Assembly (NCBI GenBank): GCA_002317225.1
Contig: DCIW01000022.1
Span: 737 to 6,328, forward strand
Direction: 5' to 3'
Length of the DNA: 5,592 nt
Origin: Prevotellaceae bacterium UBA1716
Lineage (GTDB): Bacteria; Bacteroidota; Bacteroidia; Bacteroidales; Bacteroidaceae
Shown: piece after piece, positions 1 to 5,524 of the stretch
Position numbering within the stretch: position 1 is the first letter of the stretch
Layout of the letters: the number at the start of each line of letters is the position of its first letter
The notes under the pieces: model-generated
Databases searched by the model: none
The model's input: the letters and a program-made list of their open reading frames with translations, nothing else
What the model was told of the DNA's origin: nothing
Made by a program: the position numbers and the translations under genes

Positions 1-50
1 TGGACCCTCGCTTCGAATTTCTTGAGATGAATGCGTTCTTCGTCTGTCAT
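1..50 (-). CDS. N-terminus of a probable coiled-coil protein of the zapA-upstream type (partial)
   Basis: An ATG at 50-48 opens a frame that runs off the left edge after 16 full codons, reading MTDEERIHLKKFEARV followed by H or Q. The charged, helical start and the 'FEARV' pattern resemble the roughly 100-residue coiled-coil proteins that sit just upstream of the cell-division gene zapA in many Bacteroidales. That is recognition from memory of a short stretch, not proof. Support for a real gene comes from the promoter 29 nt upstream, which matches the Bacteroidetes consensus at both elements with correct spacing. The leader contains no Shine-Dalgarno sequence, as is normal in this phylum. If the assignment is right, zapA should lie immediately beyond the window. 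Only the start can be judged here. Confidence 0.6.
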   Translation of the reverse strand, partial: MTDEERIHLKKFEARV

Positions 51-78
51 ATCTGCAAATGTTACATACAATTTGATG

Positions 79-109
79 CAAATTTACATATTTTTGCTGT
101 ATCTGCAAA
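79..109 (-). promoter_or_regulatory. Bacteroidetes-type promoter for the left-edge gene
   Basis: On the minus strand TTTG (109-106) is followed after exactly 19 nt by TAAATTTG (86-79) and then C. This matches the primary sigma-factor consensus of Bacteroidetes, TTTG-N19-21-TAnnTTTGY, at every defined position. Transcription would start at about 72-74, giving a leader of a little over 20 nt before the ATG at 50. It is the only promoter in the window in which both elements are clear. Confidence 0.7.
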
Positions 110-151
110 ATAGATTGTGCAAAAAGTATGTATGGATAATGCAAAAATGTA

Positions 152-799
152 TTATTTTTTCATTTTGGCCTCTGCTTTGGCCACTTCTTCTTCACTTGGA
201 GTGCCTTCTTTTTTGGCGAGGACGATGACGTTATAGACAAATTCCTTTGCCCAATCTTCGGAGAAACCAAGTTTTTCTTGATATTGGCGTACGGCGAATA
301 CTGTCTTTGTCACGCCTGGGTCGCTCCAATTGTTTTTTGTGAACACATCGTGAACGGTGTTTTCAACTACACTCTTAACAAGCTTCTTGAGGAATGCTGG
401 AATGCGGAACTTCCACTTGAGGAGGTTGCCCATGAGCATCATAAGATTCTGCGAGTAGTTTTGGAATGTCAAGAAGTAGTTTTGAACCTGTGTCTGACTC
501 TTGCAGTTCTTCTTTACGCTTTGGTCTATTTCTTTGAAGAAGTTGTCGCTGATGCCGTAAATGTCTTGAAGGAGTTTCTTGCATGCTTTCTTCTCGCCGA
601 TTCCAAGTTTGTTGTTTACTGTGGCTACATGCAATGAACGCTTGAACGCCATCATCTCCTTGTATGCTGCGATGTTAGGCACACCGATGTTGGTGGCAAG
701 TGTACTCTGGAAGTAGACAGTGATAAGTGTCATGAAGTCTTCAGTTCCACCTACTGCTTTTTCTTCTTTCTTTTTCTTGAAAATATCTAAAAATGACAT
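152..799 (-). CDS. Conserved-looking hypothetical protein, 215 residues, function unknown
   Basis: The frame runs from ATG (799-797) to TAA (154-152). An in-frame TAA lies four codons upstream of the ATG, inside the heptamer repeat, so no longer start is possible. I do not recognise the family. The protein begins with a short amphipathic stretch, MSFLDIF, followed by a lysine/glutamate cluster at residues 8-14. The rest looks mainly alpha-helical and basic, without a signal peptide or a convincing transmembrane span, and ends in a charged KAEAKMKK tail. A cytoplasmic protein, perhaps touching the membrane through its N-terminal helix, is plausible but inferred. No catalytic motif is visible. 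It follows the sugar transferase gene on the same strand after a 130-bp spacer with no TAnnTTTG motif, so it may depend on read-through. No hairpin terminator is evident after its stop. Confidence 0.8.
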   Translation of the reverse strand: MSFLDIFKKKKEEKAVGGTEDFMTLITVYFQSTLATNIGVPNIAAYKEMMAFKRSLHVATVNNKLGIGEKKACKKLLQDIYGISDNFFKEIDQSVKKNCKSQTQVQNYFLTFQNYSQNLMMLMGNLLKWKFRIPAFLKKLVKSVVENTVHDVFTKNNWSDPGVTKTVFAVRQYQEKLGFSEDWAKEFVYNVIVLAKKEGTPSEEEVAKAEAKMKK

Positions 800-808
800 G
801 TTATTTAG

Positions 809-864
809 TTATGAGTTATGAGTTGTGAGTTGTGAGTTGTGAGTTATGAGTTGTGAGATATGAG
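809..864. repeat. Heptamer tandem array TTRTGAG, 8 copies
   Basis: Eight head-to-tail 7-mers are read on the plus strand: TTATGAG twice (809-822), TTGTGAG three times (823-843), TTATGAG (844-850), TTGTGAG (851-857) and the variant ATATGAG (858-864). A decayed ninth unit, TTATAAA, follows at 865-871. Variation is almost confined to the third base. The array begins 9 bp upstream of the start codon of the 215-residue gene and so would occupy its leader or promoter region. Read as RNA from the minus strand, the TTATGAG units become CTCATAA and place TAA stops in different frames. Short heptamer arrays of this kind occur in Bacteroidetes intergenic regions; their role is not established. Confidence 0.9.
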
Positions 865-896
865 TTATAAATGACCCTCTACCAAGCGCAGCCTAA

Positions 897-924
897 TTAT
901 GAATTATGCATTATGAATTATGCA
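897..924. repeat. Second heptamer array, TTATGAA/TTATGCA alternating, 4 copies
   Basis: Four 7-mers alternate as TTATGAA, TTATGCA, TTATGAA, TTATGCA, forming a perfect 14-bp duplication (ATGAATTATGCATT at 899-912 and 913-926). The unit shares the TTATG core with the array at 809-864; a non-repetitive stretch from 872 to 896 separates the two. It ends 5 bp before the stop codon of the sugar transferase gene. Each TTATGCA unit helps form the 6-bp palindrome ATGCAT (906-911 and 920-925), so the two could pair in a weak hairpin after that gene. The pairing is too short and lacks a following U-tract, so I do not call it a terminator. Confidence 0.85.
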
Positions 925-929
925 TTAAA

Positions 930-2330
930 TTAGTACGCGTTTCCTTTTTCGCCTCCAAACACGTTTGTAACGGTCTTCACGATGATCTTGAGGTCGAGAA
1001 GGAATGTCCAGTTCTCGATGTATTCGATGTCCTTCTTCACACGACCTTCCATCTGGTCGATGTAGCGTGTCTCGCCACGGAAACCGCTGACTTGAGCAAG
1101 CCCTGTGATGCCTGGTTTTGCGAGGTGGCGTACCATGAACTTGTTGATGATACGGGAGTATTCCTCTGTATGTTTGAGCATGTGAGGACGTGGTCCGACG
1201 ATGGACATATCGCCCATGAATACGTTGACAAACTGTGGCAACTCGTCGATGTTGGTCTTACGCATGAAGTCGCCGAATGGGTACTTGCGTGGGTCGTTCT
1301 CTGTTGCTTGCACTTTGTCGGCTTGGTCGTTCACTTTCATCGTACGGAACTTGATGCACTTGAACACTTTTCCGTCGATACCGGTGCGGTCCTGCTTGAA
1401 GAATACCGGCCCTGGTGACTTTATCTTGATAATGATTCCGACGATAAGCAGAACCCAAGGGAATATGGTCACAAGGAATATTGACGACACGATGAGGTCG
1501 AACATTCTCTTAATGAATTTGTTGGTTGGGTTGGCCAATGGTTCTTCACGTCGTGCAATCACTGGTGTTCCTTCGACTGAACTGAATGATTGATTGCCGG
1601 AGAAGACGTTGAGTGAAGGAACGTAGTAGAATCGTACAAGGTGGTTGTCGCAATACTTCACGAGCATGTTGAGACGGTCAAACTCTTCTGGTGGGAAGAA
1701 ACCGTATATCTCGTTTATGTCGTCGTGAGTGGCAAGATATGAATAAATGTCGTTTGGACTACCAACACGAAGTCTGTTGTAGTCGAAATTATCACAGTTT
1801 CCGTCGTAAAATGTTCCTTTTATAACATATCCATAGTGGGGGATGCTGAATGTGCTGAACAAATCGAGGAGTGATTTTTCGTTTCCGATAAGAAGGATAT
1901 TCTTTATGTCATGTTTCTTACGGCGAACGGACTTGAGCAATTTGCTGAGAATGAATCTCTCACCCAAGCACAAGACAAAGTAAACGCCAATGGTAGTGAG
2001 TGTGTATGTTCGAGGGAAGTGGGTGCTTGCCTCCAAAAAGCCTGTGAAGAATGTCACATGCATAAGTGTGAGCAAACATACAACGATAGTACGGCGGATG
2101 ACTGCCTCTATCCTGATCATTCGGTTGTGGATGACAGAAGGGTAGAGTGCGTTGCTTGCCAAAAGGCATGTGTCGTAAAGGAGGATGAGTTTTGGAAGGT
2201 TCTTGAAACCATTCATCCAGAGTGGATTAAAATATAACGATCCCGAGTATGTTAAAGCAACAGTTGCCGACATCAAAAGAATGTCAGCAATTAAGATTTC
2301 CAGGACCAATATTTTATCTTTATCCAGCAT
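930..2330 (-). CDS. Undecaprenyl-phosphate sugar-1-phosphate transferase (WcaJ-like priming enzyme)
   Basis: This membrane enzyme transfers a hexose-1-phosphate, probably glucose-1-P, from a UDP-sugar to undecaprenyl phosphate, the first step of exopolysaccharide, capsule or O-antigen assembly. The 466 residues show four N-terminal hydrophobic spans (about 8-28, 43-60, 80-98 and 110-128). A Rossmann-like segment follows, starting with NILLIG (144-149), and then the C-terminal bacterial sugar-transferase domain from about residue 271. That domain has a proline-broken membrane helix (about 276-303, P291), SPGP (305-308), KFRTM (327-331), the catalytic-type Asp-Glu pair in NIDELPQ (D362, E363), GPRP (379-382) and PGITG (406-410). 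Length and domain order match full-size polyisoprenyl-phosphate hexose-1-phosphate transferases. I chose ATG 2330-2328 over the in-frame TTG at 2351 because that TTG is part of the promoter -7 element. The exact sugar cannot be read from sequence. No other glycan genes are visible nearby. Confidence 0.92.
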   Translation of the reverse strand: MLDKDKILVLEILIADILLMSATVALTYSGSLYFNPLWMNGFKNLPKLILLYDTCLLASNALYPSVIHNRMIRIEAVIRRTIVVCLLTLMHVTFFTGFLEASTHFPRTYTLTTIGVYFVLCLGERFILSKLLKSVRRKKHDIKNILLIGNEKSLLDLFSTFSIPHYGYVIKGTFYDGNCDNFDYNRLRVGSPNDIYSYLATHDDINEIYGFFPPEEFDRLNMLVKYCDNHLVRFYYVPSLNVFSGNQSFSSVEGTPVIARREEPLANPTNKFIKRMFDLIVSSIFLVTIFPWVLLIVGIIIKIKSPGPVFFKQDRTGIDGKVFKCIKFRTMKVNDQADKVQATENDPRKYPFGDFMRKTNIDELPQFVNVFMGDMSIVGPRPHMLKHTEEYSRIINKFMVRHLAKPGITGLAQVSGFRGETRYIDQMEGRVKKDIEYIENWTFLLDLKIIVKTVTNVFGGEKGNAY

Positions 2331-2348
2331 ATAAGTCGAAATTATATG

Positions 2349-2356
2349 CAAAGGTA
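2349..2356 (-). promoter_or_regulatory. Promoter -7 element for the sugar transferase
   Basis: TACCTTTG followed by C matches the Bacteroidetes -7 element TAnnTTTGY. It ends 18 nt before the chosen ATG at 2330, so the leader would be only about 12-15 nt. At the expected -33 distance the sequence is A/T-rich, but no TTTG or TTG is present, so this half of the promoter is weak or activator-dependent. The element covers the in-frame TTG at 2351-2349, which argues against that TTG as a start codon. Confidence 0.5.
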
Positions 2357-2404
2357 ACTATTTATTTTTATATAATTGATATAAATGAATAAAAAGTTTT
2401 GCAA

Positions 2405-2450
2405 AATCGTGTAACGATTAGTATTGTCGGGCGATATGACCACTAATCGT
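2405..2450 (-). terminator. Overlapping inverted repeats across the porin stop; possible terminator or attenuator
   Basis: A perfect 9-bp inverted repeat, ACGATTAGT on each strand, lies at 2414-2422 and 2442-2450 around a 19-nt loop; its first transcribed arm contains the porin stop codon. A third arm at 2405-2410 can instead pair with the middle arm (2414-2419) in a 6-bp, 3-nt-loop hairpin. In RNA that hairpin continues into UU-GCAAAAC-UUUUU. The middle arm therefore has two alternative partners. The U-tract is short and displaced from the 9-bp stem, so this is not a textbook intrinsic terminator. It does fall where one is expected, between the porin gene and the next promoter. Confidence 0.4.
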
Positions 2451-4506
2451 AGAAGTTCCAACTCAAACCGAAATGTATTCCTGTAGGGTTCATTGGATAG
2501 CCAGGCCCCCAGAATGCACGTGCTGTTCCTGCGTTTGCATGGTAATATTGAACGTAGAAACGTAGTCGCTTCAACTCAAAATTGACGTATGCACTGATGA
2601 GCGGATGCTTGCCTATCTTAACGAGTTTGTCAGGATTTTGTGTGGTAAACTGTCCGATGACTGGGGAATAGTCGGGTGCATAGTACTCGGTGAAGAACTT
2701 CATGTCGGCACCAAGTTCGGTCTTGAGCACTTTCGCTATCTTGAAATCAAGATACATATTTGTATATGTGGTCAATTTAGGAAGTGGCAAGACTGTCTCG
2801 TTCGACGTGGTCTGGTAAGTGATGTTGTTGTCGAGATGGAATGGACCTAATGCGATATTTTGGTCGAGCGTGACAGAGAAAACTTGGATGTTTTCGCCGC
2901 ATTGGAGTGATGCAACATTGTTGGTCACTGTCTTTTCTCCAGAATCACTTGTGATTGTAGTGCCATTATTGGCAAAGTAAGTATAATTCTTGATGTTCTC
3001 AAGTCCTGCAGTGATGGTTGTCTTTGTCTTTGGATATGTGACAACTGCTTGTATTCTTTGCCTCCATTCTTTCTTTGTATCTTGGTCCCACCAAGCATAA
3101 GTGGAATGGAAATGACGATAGTAGAACGAAGGATTCAAGTTTTTAAGATATGCATTTGCTGCAATCTGGAGAGTGTCCTTAAAGAGTGGTATGTTTATCT
3201 CACCATGTCCCGAAACTGACAACTGGCCTGAGTTTTCGCCTAAGAGGACAAATTCGGCGTCGACATTGTAGTGGATAAGCGATCCCATTGTCCTTATCAT
3301 CTGGCCACCAACAACTACGTCATACTCCTCAAAAGTTCTTCTTGTCGTATGGCCATCCTTATTGTATCCGGGAGTGATAGTGTCGGGCAGGGCATAACGG
3401 CGGTATTCATGTCCGATATACGCGTTCAAACCGAAGGCTGCCCATTTCTGGAAACCTTCACAAAGTGAGATGCCAAGATTATTGCGTACCGAAAAGTTGG
3501 TTGTACGATCGTTGATAGTATCTCCTTCGAAAATGTATTGGTTGGTATAATAGTCGGAAGGGTTCTCGTACGAACGGAAGTTGCGACTAAGGTCTGCAAC
3601 TTTGAATGTATGGAAAAACTTCATTACAGGAACGAATACCATGACTCTGTTGGTGGAGTCGCCTTCCATGCGTTCAAAACCGATATTGTAATGGTGCGTG
3701 AGAAATGCTATGTGATGCTCTTGACGATTCCAAGTGCTGTTCAAGAAGGTTGGAATATCGCGTGATGCATAACTCATCGCCTGGCTTTCGGGATGGGTAA
3801 TATAACTCTCGTCGGTGATACCGCCACTCTCAGCCATCTTCATGAAGTTGTACTGATAGTACATGTGCATGACGTACTTGTCGCTATTGTAGCTGCCCCA
3901 TACGGCAGTGTTCATGTGACCTGTGTTCTGGCTGTTGTAGTAGCCTTGGCCGTATTGGTATGTGTAACTTGCACCGAGATTGGCTTTCTTTCCTATGTTC
4001 TGAGTGTAAATGACCTTGAGATTGTCGTAACCTGTTGTCTTCGAACCGCATGCGTTGTACGACACGTTCATATATGGTGACTTCGTGTTGTAGTGGCGGA
4101 AGCTTTCGGTAGGGGTGAAGAATTGGTCAAAGGGATTGAGGAAGATGAAATTCTGCTTTTCGTTCCTCTCCATGAAGATGCGGTTCTGGCGTGGAGAACC
4201 GAGGTTGCCGAGTGTGTTGTATTCGCCACGCATACCTTCGGTGAGCGAATTGTTTTGGTATGCATGATGAAGGGTGTCAACGTGGATGGGAGTCTTGTTC
4301 CCAAATATATCGTCGACAACCCACGAATGTACTTCGGTTGGTATTTGTATTTTTTTATCACCTTCCTCCTCGTCTTCCAAATCCCCTTGTCCACGCATCA
4401 TGTCTTGGTCGGTATTCGACTCAAGTTCGCCGACGATGCGCTGTGCAAGAAGCGGGGTCGATGTGAAGAGTGATAATAATATGATTATTAAATGTTTTGC
4501 CTTCAA
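2443..4506 (-). CDS. Putative outer-membrane porin of the Bacteroidetes Porin_10 type
   Basis: The 687-residue protein has a signal peptide (hydrophobic residues 6-20, likely cleavage after LLA21 before Q22). An acidic, glycine-containing linker follows (about 39-52), and then a long beta-strand-rich region full of alternating aromatic and polar residues with Tyr/Asn-rich turns. It ends in GLSWNFYD, an aromatic C-terminal strand typical of outer-membrane barrels. Size and composition fit the 'putative porin' family (Porin_10) of Bacteroidetes; its substrate is unknown. The only start that keeps the signal peptide is TTG at 4506-4504: an in-frame TAA lies two codons upstream and the first in-frame ATG codes residue 36. 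It is the third gene of a probable operon, 15 nt after the two-TM gene. A start-codon mutation or sequencing error from ATG is an alternative explanation for TTG. Confidence 0.88.
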   Translation of the reverse strand: MKAKHLIIILLSLFTSTPLLAQRIVGELESNTDQDMMRGQGDLEDEEEGDKKIQIPTEVHSWVVDDIFGNKTPIHVDTLHHAYQNNSLTEGMRGEYNTLGNLGSPRQNRIFMERNEKQNFIFLNPFDQFFTPTESFRHYNTKSPYMNVSYNACGSKTTGYDNLKVIYTQNIGKKANLGASYTYQYGQGYYNSQNTGHMNTAVWGSYNSDKYVMHMYYQYNFMKMAESGGITDESYITHPESQAMSYASRDIPTFLNSTWNRQEHHIAFLTHHYNIGFERMEGDSTNRVMVFVPVMKFFHTFKVADLSRNFRSYENPSDYYTNQYIFEGDTINDRTTNFSVRNNLGISLCEGFQKWAAFGLNAYIGHEYRRYALPDTITPGYNKDGHTTRRTFEEYDVVVGGQMIRTMGSLIHYNVDAEFVLLGENSGQLSVSGHGEINIPLFKDTLQIAANAYLKNLNPSFYYRHFHSTYAWWDQDTKKEWRQRIQAVVTYPKTKTTITAGLENIKNYTYFANNGTTITSDSGEKTVTNNVASLQCGENIQVFSVTLDQNIALGPFHLDNNITYQTTSNETVLPLPKLTTYTNMYLDFKIAKVLKTELGADMKFFTEYYAPDYSPVIGQFTTQNPDKLVKIGKHPLISAYVNFELKRLRFYVQYYHANAGTARAFWGPGYPMNPTGIHFGLSWNFYD

Positions 4507-4521
4507 AACTTAGAGTATAAG

Positions 4522-4782
4522 TTAGAACATAAAGCGTATGATGAACTCGATGATCTTAATGACCATCGAGCCAAATCCGACGCTGAAAAACAGCATCTTG
4601 TTTTCGGGAAACGCAAAATAAATGATGACTGCGGCAACGAAACCAATCATGAAGATAGCATTGAGTATCTGGCGAGTACGGAGAATGCTGTTAGTCTTCT
4701 TCGATGGTCTGCTCCACTTGCTTTGCTTCTTGCTCGAAGCAACAGCCTCGGCTATGATTTTGTCGACTTCGTCCTGCTGCAT
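4522..4782 (-). CDS. Small membrane protein with two transmembrane segments, function unknown
   Basis: The frame runs from ATG (4782-4780) to TAA (4524-4522), giving 86 residues. The N-terminal 38 residues are polar: an acidic helix-like start (MQQDEVDKIIAEAV) followed by a Lys/Arg/Ser-rich stretch. Two hydrophobic spans follow at about 39-58 and 63-82, separated by a short PENK turn, so both termini probably lie on the same side, most likely cytoplasmic by the positive-inside rule. Lys76 and Glu79 sit within the second span, one helical turn apart. I do not recognise the family. The ATG is 2 nt after the stop of the DUF4468 gene, which suggests translational coupling, and the porin gene begins 15 nt after this gene's stop. 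The tight spacing supports a real gene despite its small size. Confidence 0.82.
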   Translation of the reverse strand: MQQDEVDKIIAEAVASSKKQSKWSRPSKKTNSILRTRQILNAIFMIGFVAAVIIYFAFPENKMLFFSVGFGSMVIKIIEFIIRFMF

Positions 4783-4784
4783 AA

Positions 4785-5426
4785 TTACTTAACGGCTTCA
4801 GAGATTTCTTTGATGAGTTCGTCCTTGAGGTCGACAGTCTTCACACGGAACTTGCCGCTGATGCGGCGCAATTCGCCTTTCTTTGTGATACATTCAGCAT
4901 CGGTAATCCACTCTTCGGCAGTTACGCGTTCAGGGTTTTCCGAGCCGCCAGCATAGAGATAGGCGAGATTGCCCATGTTAAACTCAACTGCTCCATCCTT
5001 GACTTGAAGCTTGAGTGTATAATATACATAGGTGTAATCCTTTGCCAATGCCTTGTTTGAGAAAATCATTTCCTCAGCACCTCGGCAGCTGATAAAGCCG
5101 CTCTCCTTGTTTGCTTCTGTAAGCTGGGCGTATTCTGTATTGTGGAAGAAATCTGCATCAGTCCATACGCCACGAGCTTGTTCTGGTGTGTAGCGGAGGT
5201 TTGCCCATGAAGAAACAATATTGTAGAGTTCTGCCTTGCTCTTGCCTGGGGCAGAGATTACAGTCTTGAACACAACTTTTCCATTCTCTTCAGGAACGGC
5301 ACCAGCCAAGTATTCTGTTATTTCCTTCTGAGTCTTTATCTTCTTCTTCGAAAATAGTCCACTGCTCTGTGCGTTGATAAAAAGTGGCATTGAAAGTGCC
5401 ATTAGCGCAATTATAATCTTCTTCAT
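4785..5426 (-). CDS. Secreted DUF4468 domain-containing protein
   Basis: The 213-residue protein opens with a signal peptide (MKK, hydrophobic core to residue 17, likely cleavage after NA19 before Q20) and is predicted to be exported to the periplasm or envelope. A basic stretch SKKKIK (26-31) follows the mature start. Residues about 50-150 fit the pattern I associate with DUF4468: a strand ending in SAPGKSKAELYN, a helix with SSW (72-74), a region with GFISCRG (110-116), and a strand pair around YVYYTLKLQVKDG (133-145). The function of this family is unknown. I chose the ATG at 5426-5424 over an in-frame TTG at 5465 because the TTG start would add 13 residues before a standard signal peptide and lies upstream of the -7 element. 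It appears to be the first gene of the operon ending in the porin. Confidence 0.82.
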   Translation of the reverse strand: MKKIIIALMALSMPLFINAQSSGLFSKKKIKTQKEITEYLAGAVPEENGKVVFKTVISAPGKSKAELYNIVSSWANLRYTPEQARGVWTDADFFHNTEYAQLTEANKESGFISCRGAEEMIFSNKALAKDYTYVYYTLKLQVKDGAVEFNMGNLAYLYAGGSENPERVTAEEWITDAECITKKGELRRISGKFRVKTVDLKDELIKEISEAVK

Positions 5427-5451
5427 AACAATTAATTTTATAATTTTTCTG

Positions 5452-5459
5452 CAAATATA
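5452..5459 (-). promoter_or_regulatory. Promoter -7 element for the DUF4468/two-TM/porin operon
   Basis: TATATTTG followed by C matches TAnnTTTGY. It lies 25 nt before the ATG at 5426, so the predicted leader is about 18-20 nt and A/T-rich. No clear TTTG occurs 19-21 nt upstream, where the sequence is almost pure A/T. That upstream region is shared with the divergent promoter at 5483-5490. Confidence 0.55.
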
Positions 5460-5482
5460 GTGCAAAATAAATAATTAATAAC

Positions 5483-5490
5483 TATTTTTG
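5483..5490 (+). promoter_or_regulatory. Promoter -7 element for the divergent right-edge gene
   Basis: TATTTTTG followed by T fits TAnnTTTGY on the plus strand, 34 nt before the ATG at 5525. The -33 position holds no TTTG. Because the surrounding sequence is very A/T-rich, a chance match is possible, but its placement between two divergent starts is what a promoter would show. Confidence 0.4.
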
Positions 5491-5524
5491 TGGACTAAAT
5501 AAAGAAATACTAACAAAAAATAAC

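Noticed and set aside
31..228. Plus-strand 65-residue frame resembling a hydrophobic membrane peptide
   Set aside because: It runs through the left promoter region and into the end of the 215-residue gene on the opposite strand. The hydrophobicity comes from A/T-rich intergenic sequence.
278..637. Plus-strand 119-residue open frame
   Set aside because: It is antisense to the 215-residue gene, has no promoter or sensible start context, and its composition is that of a shadow frame.
809..924. Possible CRISPR array
   Set aside because: The units are 7 bp, directly adjacent and without unique spacers, and no cas-like gene is nearby. It is a simple tandem repeat.
897..932. Intrinsic terminator after the sugar transferase
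   Set aside because: The only pairing is between two ATGCAT palindromes plus a weak TAATT/AATTA outer pair, with mismatches between and no U-tract after it.
906..1418. Plus-strand 170-residue open frame
   Set aside because: It lies opposite the conserved catalytic domain of the sugar transferase, whose motifs are clear on the minus strand. Its Cys/His/Val-rich product looks like an antisense reading of a real gene.
2397..2406. TTTTGCAAAA palindrome as an operator
   Set aside because: A 10-bp A/T-rich palindrome is easily found by chance here, and it lies about 40 bp upstream of the -7 element with no second copy to support a binding site.
4068..4394. Minus-strand 108-residue frame inside the porin gene
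   Set aside because: It overlaps the porin coding sequence in another frame. The porin frame continues without interruption from signal peptide to aromatic C-terminus.
4492..4956. Plus-strand 154-residue open frame
   Set aside because: It crosses antisense over two genes and their junction, and conflicts with the tightly packed minus-strand operon.
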